A stretch of 64,000 nucleotides of DNA from JBGVSA01 sp041807905 (GCF_041807905.1 NZ_JBGVSA010000006.1:1-64000); one strand, 5' to 3'. Positions 53,213 through 62,963 are shown, counted from the first letter of the stretch. Notes: a model not told the origin generated them from the sequence alone. Made by a program: numbers and translations.

Positions 53213-54277
53213 ATGACATCGGCGATGTCTGCTGCAACTCCATTGCCCGTTGCACGCTCTCGCACACGACGGCGCATCACTCGGCTGCTGTCCGGTGTGG
53301 GCAGTGCTGTAACAACCCTGTTCATGCTGGTGATGCTGACTTTTGTCATTGGTCGCCTGATGCCTGTCGATCCGGTGATCGCCGTGATCGGAGCCGATGC
53401 AGACGGGGCGACTTATGCCAAGGTGACAAAAGAGCTCGGACTGGACAAGCCTGTTTTCGAGCAATTCTGGATATTCCTGAAACATCTTTTGCATGGGGAT
53501 TTTGGCCAGACGCTGCTGACCGGGCGTCCGGTCGCAGAGGATATCGCACGTGTATTCCCCGCCACGTTGGAACTGGCGACGGTTACCATCATCCTTGGCG
53601 CCTGCGTTGGAATTCCCCTTGGAATTTATGCTGCTGTCAATCGCGGACGGTTCAGCGATCATGCTGTGCGTCTGATTTCGCTGATGGGAAACTCTGTGCC
53701 GATTTTCTGGACGGGACTGATCGGCCTGATCATTTTCTACGCCAAACTCGGCTGGGTAGGGGGTTCCGGACGCATCGATACGGAGTTCTTCGGCATGGTA
53801 CCGGATGTGACCGGACTGATGCTGATCGACTCGGTGCTGGCCGGCGAGTGGGAAGTCTTCGGCAATGTCGTCCAGCACATTGCATTGCCTGCACTGGTGT
53901 TGGCTTACTGCTCGGTTGCGTATATCAGCCGCATGACACGCAGTTTCATGCTGGAACAGTTGCGGCAGGAATACATCATTGCGGCCCGCGCCAAAGGTGT
54001 GCCGCGTCGTGACGTCATCTGGCGGCACGCATTCAGAAATATCCGTGTGCAGCTCATCACGATGGTGGCCTTGTCATACGGCGGCATGCTGGAAGGGGCG
54101 GTCGTCATCGAAACCGTTTTTGCCTGGCCGGGTTTTGGCCAGTACCTGGTGAATGCGCTGATGATTGGCGATATGAATGTGGTGGTCGCCTGCACCTTGC
54201 TGATCGGCTGCGTCTTTATCGCACTCAACCTTCTCTGCGACATCCTCTACCGGATCTTTGACCCGCGAATTAGCTAG
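53213..54277 (+). CDS. DppB/OppB-type ABC permease
   Basis: A 354-aa inner-membrane permease with about six helices. EAA-loop EYIIAARAKGVPRRDVIWRHAFRN and the N-terminal LLMPVDPVIAVIG-type segment followed by GLDKPVFEQFWIFLKHLLHGDFGQTL are typical of DppB. Pairs with the next permease and the two ATPases. It lies 86 nt after the binding-protein gene, beyond the tandem hairpins. An N-terminal RSRTRRR stretch is unusual but not meaningful. Confidence 0.9.
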   Translation: MTSAMSAATPLPVARSRTRRRITRLLSGVGSAVTTLFMLVMLTFVIGRLMPVDPVIAVIGADADGATYAKVTKELGLDKPVFEQFWIFLKHLLHGDFGQTLLTGRPVAEDIARVFPATLELATVTIILGACVGIPLGIYAAVNRGRFSDHAVRLISLMGNSVPIFWTGLIGLIIFYAKLGWVGGSGRIDTEFFGMVPDVTGLMLIDSVLAGEWEVFGNVVQHIALPALVLAYCSVAYISRMTRSFMLEQLRQEYIIAARAKGVPRRDVIWRHAFRNIRVQLITMVALSYGGMLEGAVVIETVFAWPGFGQYLVNALMIGDMNVVVACTLLIGCVFIALNLLCDILYRIFDPRIS

Positions 54278-54326
54278 GACGGAAATGAGACTGAACATTC
54301 CGTTCTTCAATTCACCGTTATCCGCG

Positions 54327-54344
54327 TTGAGTATACGTACTCAA
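54327..54344 (+). promoter_or_regulatory. Inverted repeat in the gap between permease genes
   Basis: TTGAGTA-TACG-TACTCAA, perfect 7-bp arms, in a 147-bp gap between the two permease genes. Its GAGTA/TACTC half-sites resemble GAGTACTC upstream of the binding-protein gene, so both could be targets of the island's GntR protein. Confidence 0.35.
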
Positions 54345-54424
54345 TATAGTGAATGCCAAAAATCAATAGCGTTTTACAGGGCGATGTTTGTGAGTCGCTA
54401 CATCAGGCTGAGAAGGGCTGATCA

Positions 54425-55348
54425 ATGAATACTCCTGTTGCAGTACAACCTACAGGCCTGCGCGCCTGGCTGACCGCACCAGACACCACCAGCGCGCGTC
54501 AGGCCACCCTGCAAAGCCTTTGGCGCGGCTGGCAGCGTTTTGCTTTGAACCGGCTGGGGTTGATCGGGCTGGCGATTGTCTGCGTGCTGATACTGGTGGC
54601 CATTCTTGCGCCATGGCTGGCGCCGTTTTCCCCGATTGAACAGGACTTGGCGAAGGTGCTGACACCTCCGGGCAGCGTGCATTGGCTTGGCACGGACGAG
54701 TTGGGGCGTGACATTCTCAGTCGCATTGTCTGGGGAAGCCGTTTGACATTGATGACGATTGGCATCGTCAGCATTGTCGTGGCACCTATCGGCCTGACCG
54801 TAGGTTGCGTCGCCGGTTACTTCGGCGGATGGGTCGAGACTGTATTGATGCGGGTGACTGAACTGTTCCTGGCGTTTCCCAGCCTGATCCTGGCGATGGC
54901 ATTCGTGGCCGCGCTGGGCCCCAGTCTGCAGAACGCCATCCTCGCCATTGCACTGACCGCCTGGCCGCCGATCGCGCGTCTGGCGAGGGCTGAATCGCTC
55001 AGCCTGCGCAAGAAAGACCATATCGCCGCTGTGCGCTTGATGGGCGCCTCCCGCGCACGCATCGTGCTGCAACACATCATGCCGTTGTGCCTGTCTTCCG
55101 TGGTCGTGCGAGTCACGCTCAATATGGCCACCATCGTACTTACCGCTGCCAGCCTGGGTTTTCTCGGTTTGGGTGCGCAACCGCCGTCACCGGAATGGGG
55201 GGCGATGATCTCCACGGGCCGTCGCGTCATGCTCGATAGCTGGTGGGTTGTCACCATGCCGGGGTTGGCCATCCTGATGGTCAGCCTGGCGTTCAACCTG
55301 TTGGGGGACGCTTTGCGTGATGCACTGGACCCGCGGCAGGAGGGGTAA
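54425..55348 (+). CDS. DppC/OppC-type ABC permease
   Basis: A 307-aa permease. PPGSVHWLGTDELGRDILSRIVWGSRLTLMTIG is the diagnostic DppC/OppC segment; the EAA loop reads HIAAVRLMGASRARIVLQHIMP. Six transmembrane helices. Partner of the DppB-like protein. Confidence 0.9.
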   Translation: MNTPVAVQPTGLRAWLTAPDTTSARQATLQSLWRGWQRFALNRLGLIGLAIVCVLILVAILAPWLAPFSPIEQDLAKVLTPPGSVHWLGTDELGRDILSRIVWGSRLTLMTIGIVSIVVAPIGLTVGCVAGYFGGWVETVLMRVTELFLAFPSLILAMAFVAALGPSLQNAILAIALTAWPPIARLARAESLSLRKKDHIAAVRLMGASRARIVLQHIMPLCLSSVVVRVTLNMATIVLTAASLGFLGLGAQPPSPEWGAMISTGRRVMLDSWWVVTMPGLAILMVSLAFNLLGDALRDALDPRQEG

Positions 55349-55355
55349 GTCCCTG

Positions 55356-56249
55356 ATGCGTGGTCAAGAGACATTGAGTATGAGTATGAAACTTCATATG
55401 GATAAACCCATTGATCGTGCCAAGGCCCTTGTCACGCTACGTAATTTGAATATCAGCTTTCCTTCGCCCCAAGGGGGGAGGGTGAGTGCCGTGCGCGGCG
55501 TATCGTTTGACCTGGGCCGGGAAAAACTGGGGATCGTTGGCGAATCGGGTTCAGGGAAAAGCCTGACTGCACGCGCCATCATGCGCCTGACGCCTGCTGC
55601 TGCACGGATCGAAGCCGAGCAGATATGGCTGGGCGAAACCAATCTGCTTGACACATCTGAAGAAGAGATGGATCGCATCCGCGGTCGGCGCATCGGCATG
55701 ATCATGCAGGACCCGAAATACTCGCTCAATCCAGTCATTTGTGTGGGCGAGCAGATTGCCGAGGCTTATCGCATCCATGTACGCAGCACTCGGCAGGAAG
55801 CCCGCGTACGCGCCACCGATATGTTGCGCGCCGTGCAGATACGCGACCCGGAGCGCGTCTACAACATGTATCCGCATGAGATGTCTGGCGGCATGGGCCA
55901 GCGCATCATGATTGCCATGATGCTCGTGTCCGAGCCCGGCGTGCTGATCGCCGATGAAGCGACCTCGGCGCTGGACGTGACCGTGCGTCTGGAAATTCTC
56001 TCCTTGCTGGATGACCTCGTGAAAACCCGTGGTCTTGGGCTGATCTTCATCAGCCACGACCTGAACCTGGTGCGCCGCTTTTGCGACCGCGTACTCATCA
56101 TGTATAGCGGACGGGTGGTCGAGACTTTGCTGGCCGCAGATCTGGATCGTGCCCAGCATCCCTATACGCAAGGCTTGCTGGCATCCATGCCACGCATTCA
56201 CGCACCGCAAAAGCGTCTGCAAGTACTGACGCGCGATCCGGCATGGTGA
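55356..56249 (+). CDS. OppD/DppD-type ABC ATPase
   Basis: About 297 aa. Walker A VGESGSGKS, Q-loop MIMQDPKYSLNPV, signature MSGGMGQR (the OppD-type variant), Walker B LIADEATSALDV, switch FISHDLN, and the C-terminal HPYTQGLLASMP motif of oligopeptide ATPases. Starts 8 nt after the permease gene, with AGGAGGGG upstream; an ATG at 55380 is also possible. Confidence 0.9.
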   Translation: MRGQETLSMSMKLHMDKPIDRAKALVTLRNLNISFPSPQGGRVSAVRGVSFDLGREKLGIVGESGSGKSLTARAIMRLTPAAARIEAEQIWLGETNLLDTSEEEMDRIRGRRIGMIMQDPKYSLNPVICVGEQIAEAYRIHVRSTRQEARVRATDMLRAVQIRDPERVYNMYPHEMSGGMGQRIMIAMMLVSEPGVLIADEATSALDVTVRLEILSLLDDLVKTRGLGLIFISHDLNLVRRFCDRVLIMYSGRVVETLLAADLDRAQHPYTQGLLASMPRIHAPQKRLQVLTRDPAW

Positions 56250-56253
56250 TGAC

Positions 56254-57072
56254 ATGAGCGCGATGATAGAAATCGAAAATCTGAGTGTCATTTTCGGCGA
56301 GGACGAAAATGCACGCTATGCCGTTGATGATGTCAGCCTCTGCATCGAACAAGGACAGACTTTTGGTCTGGTGGGAGAGTCCGGCTCGGGCAAGTCCACC
56401 ATCCTGCGTGCGCTGACGGGCCTGGTGCCATCGATCTGCAAATCCATCCGCATGGCTGGACAGATTGTTAAAACCCCTCGCGAAGCCGGTTTTTACCGTC
56501 GTGTGCAAATGGTTTTCCAGGACCCCTACGATTCCTTGCACCCGCGCCAGACCGTGTGGGCGCAACTGATGGAGCCCGCACGCATCCATAAACTGCCTGA
56601 TGCAGAAAATCGGGGGCTGGCTGTGCTCTCTGCGGTGGGGTTGGGGCGAGTCCATCGCTGGCGTTATCCGCACCAGCTCTCCGGTGGCCAGCGCCAGCGC
56701 ATAGCCATTGCCCGGGCGTTGATGCTGGAGCCCGACATCCTCCTGCTCGACGAACCCACCTCGGCGCTGGATGTTTCCGTGCAGGCTGAAATTCTCAACC
56801 TGTTATGCGATTTGCAGGACCAGCGTGGGCTGACCTATCTCATGGTCAGTCACGATCTGGGCGTCATTGCCCATATGTGCCAAAGCATTGCCGTGATGCA
56901 GAACGGAAAACTGGTCGAGCAACTGGGTGTGCATGCGCTGACACACGGGCAGGCCCAGAACGCGTATACCCGGCGCCTTCTGGCCGCGAGTGAAGCGTTC
57001 GGGGAGGAGCCTCCTGTGACAGATTTCCAGGAAAAACCAGCCAGCACCGCGCTCGAATCGCATGTTGCATGA
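56254..57072 (+). CDS. OppF/DppF-type ABC ATPase
   Basis: A 272-aa ATPase: Walker A VGESGSGKS, Q-loop MVFQDPYDSLHPR, signature LSGGQRQR, Walker B LLLDEPTSALDV, switch MVSHDLG. Second ATPase of the importer. The C-terminal Fe-S/zinc and YT motif is reduced (NAYTRRLLAA). Starts 5 nt after the OppD-like gene. Confidence 0.9.
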   Translation: MSAMIEIENLSVIFGEDENARYAVDDVSLCIEQGQTFGLVGESGSGKSTILRALTGLVPSICKSIRMAGQIVKTPREAGFYRRVQMVFQDPYDSLHPRQTVWAQLMEPARIHKLPDAENRGLAVLSAVGLGRVHRWRYPHQLSGGQRQRIAIARALMLEPDILLLDEPTSALDVSVQAEILNLLCDLQDQRGLTYLMVSHDLGVIAHMCQSIAVMQNGKLVEQLGVHALTHGQAQNAYTRRLLAASEAFGEEPPVTDFQEKPASTALESHVA

Positions 57073-57150
57073 CAACCGTCTTTGCCCCTTGGTTTGCCCC
57101 TTGATGAAGGGAAAGCCAAGTTTTTCCGACTGGGCCGTCCATCCAAGACA

Positions 57151-58284
57151 ATGCCAAAAATGATGACCTATTCAGCGCTGCTCGATTTTGAGCGCTCTCG
57201 TCTCAGTGCAGCCGCACAGGCCGCATTGAGCATGGCGCCCCGGACTCTTGTCACGGCGATCAACCCGCGCAGCCCTGGCGGACCGCACGATTTCTCTTCT
57301 GAAGCGGATTACTGGTGGCCGGATCCAGCCAATCCGGATGGCCCCTATATCCAGCGCGATGGCATGACCAACCCGGACAATTTTACGGCACACCGTGAGC
57401 TGATGCTGGATTTTGCCACCCATGTGGGACATCTGGCTGGCGCTTGGCAATGTACGGGGGAAGGCCGCTTTGCCGAAAGGGCTGTTGCGCACATGCGAGC
57501 CTGGTTCTGTGATCCTGCCACACGCATGAATCCGCATCTGGAATATGCCCAAGCCATAGGAGGGGTATGCACAGGGCGCGGTATTGGGCTGATCGATACG
57601 GTTCATCTGGCAGAAGTCGCTCTGGCGCTTGAGCTTCTCAGGCATGACAAGGCAATGTGCGCCACGGATGACGAAATGATCACCCGATGGTTCAGCGATT
57701 ATCTGCAGTGGTTTCGCACGCATCCTTATGGCATCGATGAAAGCAACACTGACAACAATCACAGTGTTTGCTGGACCTTGCAGGCGGCTGCTTTTGCGCG
57801 AGCGACCCGTAATCAGGCGGTGCTTGAAGAGTGCCGCCAGCGATTTACCCAGGTACTGCTGCCGGGACAAATGGCGCTGGATGGCAGTTTTCCACGTGAG
57901 TTGGGGCGCACCAAACCTTATGGATATTCGATATTCAACCTGGATGTGATGAGCGCGCTGGCTTTGGTGATTTCTTCAGAAGAGTTTGATGCGTTGAATT
58001 TCCGCCTGCCTGACGGACGAAGCGTGATTCGTGGGATTGAATTTCTTGCCCCCTATCTGGCAGACAAAGGGCAGTGGCCCTATTCACATGACGTGATGTA
58101 CTGGACCGAGTGGCCTATTCGCCAGCCGGCCCTACTGTTTGGTGCATTGTCGGCACGGCGCGCAGACTGGCTGAGTCTCTGGGGAAAGCTCCCCACCGAT
58201 CCGACCGTGTTTGAAGTTCGCCGTAATTACCCGGTGCGCAACCCCGGCCTGTGGTTGGGAAGATCCTTGAATGTATGGAATTGA
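57151..58284 (+). CDS. Alginate-lyase-superfamily protein, PL38-like
   Basis: A 377-aa protein without signal peptide. The Pfam alginate-lyase fold is seen in RSPGGPHDFSSEADYWWPDPANPDGPYIQRDGMTNPDNFTAHR (early), and the catalytic Asn-Asn-His lies at residues 202-204 (TDNNHSVCW). The closest family I recall is PL38, whose founding member is an endo-glucuronan lyase. The enzyme would cleave uronate linkages by beta-elimination in the cytoplasm. ATG 57151 has only a weak ribosome site; the upstream in-frame TTG adds 23 residues and looks unlikely. Overlaps the GH88 gene by 14 nt. Confidence 0.75.
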   Translation: MPKMMTYSALLDFERSRLSAAAQAALSMAPRTLVTAINPRSPGGPHDFSSEADYWWPDPANPDGPYIQRDGMTNPDNFTAHRELMLDFATHVGHLAGAWQCTGEGRFAERAVAHMRAWFCDPATRMNPHLEYAQAIGGVCTGRGIGLIDTVHLAEVALALELLRHDKAMCATDDEMITRWFSDYLQWFRTHPYGIDESNTDNNHSVCWTLQAAAFARATRNQAVLEECRQRFTQVLLPGQMALDGSFPRELGRTKPYGYSIFNLDVMSALALVISSEEFDALNFRLPDGRSVIRGIEFLAPYLADKGQWPYSHDVMYWTEWPIRQPALLFGALSARRADWLSLWGKLPTDPTVFEVRRNYPVRNPGLWLGRSLNVWN

Positions 58285-59488
58285 TACAAATATGACAAGC
58301 GAAAGAACAAATACGGCTTTCCGGTCTGCTTCCGCTCCTTTGTTTTCGCGTCGCTTACCGCAGCATCAGCAGGCTCTGGATCGATGTGTCGTCCGCTTGC
58401 GTGAAACGCTGGCCATCGATGGTTTGCGTAATCCAAAAATAGGTCGGGCTGATTTCAGCTGGACCTATTGTGGTGCTTCGGACTGGGTCATGGGGTTTCG
58501 TGCCGGGCAGTTGTGGCTGGCGTATCAGCTCAGCGGTGACGCAGCGTTTGCCAACAGTGCTGCCGCGCGCAAAGCGGCGTTGAATGCCATTTTGCAGACC
58601 AAGGCCTATCAGGACCACGACCTGGGTTTTCAGTTTTCGCTCAGCTGCGTGGCTGAGTGGGTGATGACGGGCAATATGCATGCTCGTGACATGGCATTGC
58701 GCGCAGCAGACGCATTGCGTGCGCGTTTCGATCCCAGTGGCAACTACATTCAAGCGTGGAGTCCGGTGAGTCCCACTACGCCTGAGCGTTCACATTTTGT
58801 GAGTGGGCGCATCATTGCCGATTCCATGGAAAATCTGCCGCTCCTGTATTGGGCGTGGCGTGAAACTGCCAATGCTGACTTCAAATATGTGGCGGATGCG
58901 CATGCTGCGACAGTTGCCCGTCACATCGTGCGACCGGACGGCAGTTCGTTTCACTGTTTCATTTTCGATCCTGTGACGGGACAGCCCCTGCGTGGCGAGA
59001 CACACCAGGGTTATTCGCATACTTCATGCTGGTCACGCGGGCAGGCATGGCTTATTCACGGTTTTGCACAATGCTATTTGTATACAGGCGAAGCCTGGTT
59101 TCTTGATACGGCCCGTCTACTTGCCGCCAAGGCGGAACAGTTCCTGGGCGACAAAAAAGTCCCGCCGTGGGATTACTGCCTGCCTGCTGAAGTCGAGGCC
59201 TTTCGCGACAGTTCGGCCGGAGCCATCACCGCCGCCGGCGTCTATCTCATTGCCAGTGCCTGTTCGGATGAAAATGAAGCCGAGCGCTGGCGTGGGCTGG
59301 CAGACAGGTTGATGGAAGGCTTGCTCGAACAATGTGACCTGACTACTCACGCCGAAGCTCATGGTTTTCTCGATCACGGGGCTTCATATGTTCACGCCGG
59401 CTTGACACGTGCCATGTTGCCGTATGGCGATTATTACTTCATGGAGGCCTTGATGCGCTCGCTTGGACATAACCAATTCTTTTGGTGA
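58271..59488 (+). CDS. GH88 unsaturated glucuronyl hydrolase
   Basis: A 405-aa (alpha/alpha)6-barrel enzyme. Catalytic Asp pair: Asp117 in YQDHDLGFQFS and Asp184 in GRIIADSMENLPLLYWA. The GYSHTSCWSRGQAWLIHGFA and AGAITAAGVYLIASA segments also fit. GH88 hydrates the 4,5-unsaturated uronyl end left by a lyase, releasing a keto-acid. No signal peptide, so it is cytoplasmic like the lyase. Overlaps the lyase gene; ATG 58292 is a later possible start. Confidence 0.9.
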   Translation: MYGIDTNMTSERTNTAFRSASAPLFSRRLPQHQQALDRCVVRLRETLAIDGLRNPKIGRADFSWTYCGASDWVMGFRAGQLWLAYQLSGDAAFANSAAARKAALNAILQTKAYQDHDLGFQFSLSCVAEWVMTGNMHARDMALRAADALRARFDPSGNYIQAWSPVSPTTPERSHFVSGRIIADSMENLPLLYWAWRETANADFKYVADAHAATVARHIVRPDGSSFHCFIFDPVTGQPLRGETHQGYSHTSCWSRGQAWLIHGFAQCYLYTGEAWFLDTARLLAAKAEQFLGDKKVPPWDYCLPAEVEAFRDSSAGAITAAGVYLIASACSDENEAERWRGLADRLMEGLLEQCDLTTHAEAHGFLDHGASYVHAGLTRAMLPYGDYYFMEALMRSLGHNQFFW

Positions 59489-59625
59489 ATCGAGTTGTGT
59501 TTTTCGATTCATATTCAGTGGTGTGCCGTGTGCCCTCAGCAAATATGATCGTCATATGTCAATAGAGTGTCGCGTCGAGTGCGAAGGCGATGATCGTCAC
59601 GTCCGCGTAACCAGAGAGCTTGATG

Positions 59626-61386
59626 ATGGCAACTGCAGATTTTCCTTTTGATGTGACGAAGGCGCTGGATCGTGAGGCGCTTGTGAAACTGCTCGACTGG
59701 GTGATCGACAAGCACTTGCCGTGTTTCACGCCTGGCAATGCAGGGCTTCGCATTGCTCCGGCGGGTGCCAGTTTCGATCAGTCTGCAGCGGATCTCGAGG
59801 GTTTTGCGCGGCTGTTGTGGGGCGTCGCTCCAGCCATGGGCGGGCGGTGCGAAGTGCTGCATTTCGAGAGGTTTGTCGATGGCTTGAGCAATGGCGTCGA
59901 CCCTTTGCATCCTGCCTATTGGGGTGAGGCGCAAAACGCTGACCAGCGCGTGGTGGAAATGGCCGCCATTGCTACTTTGATTCAGGAGTCACCAGCGTTC
60001 ATCGATCAGATGAGTGCCGGTGCGCGCCAGAATCTCTGCTGTTGGCTGGCACGCGTACAGCATATAGAGCTTCCGCCGAACAACTGGCGCTTCTTTCGTG
60101 TTCTCGTACTCAAAGCCTTGCAGAGAATGGACTTCACGATTGATACAGTTCTATTGGAGGAGGAACTCGACTTTATTGACAGTCAGTATATTTTGGCAGG
60201 TTGGTATGGCGATGGTGCGAAAGCCTGCACTGATTATTACAACGGGTTTGCTTTCCAGTACTACGGTCTGCTATACGCAAGATGGCATATGCATGATGAC
60301 CCCGTGCGTAGTCAGCGCTTCGTTGCGCGGGCGCAGGAGTTTGCCAATACGTATCGCTACTGGTTTGCTGAGTCCGGTGCGCATATTGCCTATGGTCGTT
60401 CTTTGCTGTACCGGTTTGCTCCAGCAGGGTTTTGGGCGCTGCTGGCCTGTTTCGGCCATCCCGAGATCAGCATGGGAGAATTGCGGGGCCTATGGTCTCG
60501 TTCATTGACATGGTGGTTGGATAAGCCATGCTTTGACGCTGCGGGACATATCACCCTGGGGTACGCCTATCCCAGCCAACTCATCACTGAGTTCTACAAT
60601 AGTGCGCAATCCCCCTTGTGGATGCTCAAGGCGTTTTTTCCGCTGGCTTTGCCTGCAGATCATCCGTTCTGGAAGGCCTCTCCTGTTGGGCAGAGTTTTC
60701 CCGATGTGGGGTATGTTCAGTCTGCCTTGCGCCAATGCGTCCAGCGCAAGCAGGGGGAAGCCTATCTGCTCAGCGGTGCGCCGGCACAGAATGAGATCCG
60801 CCACAGTGCTGATAAATACCTCAAATTCGCGTATTCCACGGCTCATGGCCTGTGCGTGGAGTCGACCCGCTGGTTGTCCTCGGGCTTTGTGGGCGATAAC
60901 CTGCTGGCATTTTCAGCCGATAAGGAGAACTGGTTTTTCCGCACCCGCCTGATAGAAAGCTCTTTGCAGGGTGATGAACTGCGTACGGTGTGGTCTCCAT
61001 TTCCCGGCTGCCTGGTCAGGACGTGCCAACGGTTCATAGAGGGGGGCGAAAGCCGGTTCCATGATATTGAGAACGACTCGCCGCTGGATTTTGTGGCGAG
61101 TGGCCACAGTGTTGATTTGTGGTGCAAAGCCAATCGCAGCTTTGACGTGGTGATGGCCCGGGTACCCCGGCAGGAAGTCCTTGCCACGGGGACACAACTC
61201 TACAGCGCCATTCGCGAAAGCAGCGGACGCTATCACCACGGCCTGATGCCCTGTACGCCCAACACCAATCTGATGTTTCCCTATGCTGCCGTTCCGGTGG
61301 TCTTTGGCTCTTTATCCAAAGGGCATCATCGGCTGGAAACCACGCTTCGTTATGGCAGGAATGAGTTCGCGCATTGCCCGGCTTAG
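59626..61386 (+). CDS. DUF2264 protein (GH154-like)
   Basis: A 586-aa protein. Segments FARLLWGVAPAMGG, PPNNWRFFRVLVLKALQ and GWYGDGAKACTDYYNGFAFQYYGLLYA are characteristic of DUF2264. Members of this family have been assigned to CAZy GH154 (beta-glucuronidase), so a role in removing glucuronate is plausible. An alpha/alpha-barrel with many Trp and Asp fits a glycosidase. No signal peptide. It follows the GH88 gene after 137 bp and closes the island. Activity on a given substrate cannot be read from sequence. Confidence 0.78.
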   Translation: MATADFPFDVTKALDREALVKLLDWVIDKHLPCFTPGNAGLRIAPAGASFDQSAADLEGFARLLWGVAPAMGGRCEVLHFERFVDGLSNGVDPLHPAYWGEAQNADQRVVEMAAIATLIQESPAFIDQMSAGARQNLCCWLARVQHIELPPNNWRFFRVLVLKALQRMDFTIDTVLLEEELDFIDSQYILAGWYGDGAKACTDYYNGFAFQYYGLLYARWHMHDDPVRSQRFVARAQEFANTYRYWFAESGAHIAYGRSLLYRFAPAGFWALLACFGHPEISMGELRGLWSRSLTWWLDKPCFDAAGHITLGYAYPSQLITEFYNSAQSPLWMLKAFFPLALPADHPFWKASPVGQSFPDVGYVQSALRQCVQRKQGEAYLLSGAPAQNEIRHSADKYLKFAYSTAHGLCVESTRWLSSGFVGDNLLAFSADKENWFFRTRLIESSLQGDELRTVWSPFPGCLVRTCQRFIEGGESRFHDIENDSPLDFVASGHSVDLWCKANRSFDVVMARVPRQEVLATGTQLYSAIRESSGRYHHGLMPCTPNTNLMFPYAAVPVVFGSLSKGHHRLETTLRYGRNEFAHCPA

Positions 61387-61799
61387 AGGGCAGGGCTTTT
61401 CTGGGCGCCCAATAATCAATTCGCAACTCCGCTGACGCGAATTTCTCCACGCAGCAGTGGTGGCCAACGCGCGCTTGGCGCACAACACAGAACCGCACGG
61501 GTAATGATGTGCTAGATGATCTCGCCGCGCGCGGTCTTCGCGCTCGCAGCGCGGCGAGCGTCCGTGCGCATCCGGCGTCTTGTTCTCCAGCGGCCGGGAG
61601 CTTGGCGATTTCCTGCCGCGTGGATCTGCTCCGGGTGAACGCCCGAAACGATCTATTGGAGCTTCACCGCTAGCCAGCGCTCCACCACACCCCCATCTCC
61701 GTGGGGCCAAGCGCCGAATAGCCGGGGCTTTTCCGCATTTATCCGGGCGGCAGTTCTTGCCGCCCCGGCAAATAATCCTGTCCATCCAGGGGCAGGATC
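61387..61799. other. 413-bp intergenic region, right edge of island
   Basis: No gene supported. G+C returns to the chromosomal level within about 100 bp after the DUF2264 stop. One inverted repeat, GGGCGGCA / TGCCGCCC with a 5-nt loop (61745-61765), lies 35 bp before flhB and may be a leader hairpin. I did not find a matching flagellar sigma-28 or sigma-54 promoter. Confidence 0.4.
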
Positions 61800-62942
61800 A
61801 TGGCCGAAGAAAGCGATCTCGAGAAAACAGAATCAGCGTCACCCAGACGGCTGGAGCAGGCGCGCGAAGAGGGCAACGTTCCCCAATCGCGCGAACTGCA
61901 GACTTTTCTCGTCCTGATCCTCGGCGTAGGCAGCCTGTGGCTGACCAGTCAATGGATGGTCTCGCACGTGGTGCACGCCGTTCGCGACGGGCTGGTGCTG
62001 GAGCGGCGCGACGCGCTCGACCCCGCCGCCATGTTGCACGCGCTGGGCAATCTGTCGTCCGACGGCCTGCTGGCGATCGCGCCGATGATGGTCGTGTTGA
62101 TGATCGCCGCCGTGGCCGGCCCGCTCTCGCTGGGCGGCTTCAATCTGTCGACCAAGGCGATCTCGCCTGACTTTGGCCGCATCAATCCGCTGCAGGGCAT
62201 CAAGCGCGTTTTTTCGATGCACGGCTTGGCCGAACTCATCAAGGGTGTGCTCAAGACGCTGGTCATCGGCTCGGTGTCCGCATGGGTCATCTGGCGCAAC
62301 CACGACGACCTGATGGGCCTGATGAGCATGCCGCTGGACGCCGGGCTTGCGCGCACCGGCAAGGTGATCCTGACGGCGGCGCTGCTGCTCGCTTCGAGTC
62401 TTGGTCTGCTGGCGTTGCTGGACGTGCCGTTCCAGCTATGGCGCTACTACGAGCAACTCAAGATGACCAAGGAAGAGGTCAAGCAGGAGTCCAAGGAGCA
62501 GGAAGGCAATCCGCAGATCAAGGGCCGCATCCGCGCACGCCAGCGCGAGATGGCCCGCCGCCGCATGATGGACGCCGTGCCCAAGGCCGACGTGGTGGTC
62601 ACCAATCCGACGCACTATGCCGTGGCGCTCAAGTACGAAGCCGGCAAGATGGGTGCGCCGACGGTGGTCGCCAAGGGCGCCGATCTGGTCGCCGCCAACA
62701 TCCGCAAACTCGCACAAGAAAACAAGGTGCCGCTGCTCGAAGCGCCGCCCCTGGCACGCGCGCTGTTCCGCCATACCGAGATCGGCGAACAGATTCCCGC
62801 CGCGCTCTATACCGCCGTGGCCGAGGTCATGGCGTACGTGTATCAGCTCAACGAATTCATCGCCCGCGGTGGTTTGCCGCCCGAAACCCCCCATGACCTG
62901 CCGGTGCCGGCAGACATGGACCCGCATGCAGCAACGCCGTAA
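61800..62942 (+). CDS. flhB: Flagellar export switch protein FlhB
   Basis: A 380-aa inner-membrane protein: N-terminal EKTESASPRRLEQAREEGNVPQSRELQTF, four transmembrane helices, a cytoplasmic linker KMTKEEVKQESKEQEGNPQIKGRIR, and the autocleavage site NPTH at 269-272 (VVTNPTHYAVAL). Self-cleavage there switches the export apparatus from rod/hook to filament substrates. Followed by flhA after 21 nt. Confidence 0.95.
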   Translation: MAEESDLEKTESASPRRLEQAREEGNVPQSRELQTFLVLILGVGSLWLTSQWMVSHVVHAVRDGLVLERRDALDPAAMLHALGNLSSDGLLAIAPMMVVLMIAAVAGPLSLGGFNLSTKAISPDFGRINPLQGIKRVFSMHGLAELIKGVLKTLVIGSVSAWVIWRNHDDLMGLMSMPLDAGLARTGKVILTAALLLASSLGLLALLDVPFQLWRYYEQLKMTKEEVKQESKEQEGNPQIKGRIRARQREMARRRMMDAVPKADVVVTNPTHYAVALKYEAGKMGAPTVVAKGADLVAANIRKLAQENKVPLLEAPPLARALFRHTEIGEQIPAALYTAVAEVMAYVYQLNEFIARGGLPPETPHDLPVPADMDPHAATP

Positions 62943-62963
62943 CCCGCACCGAGTGAACATTCA

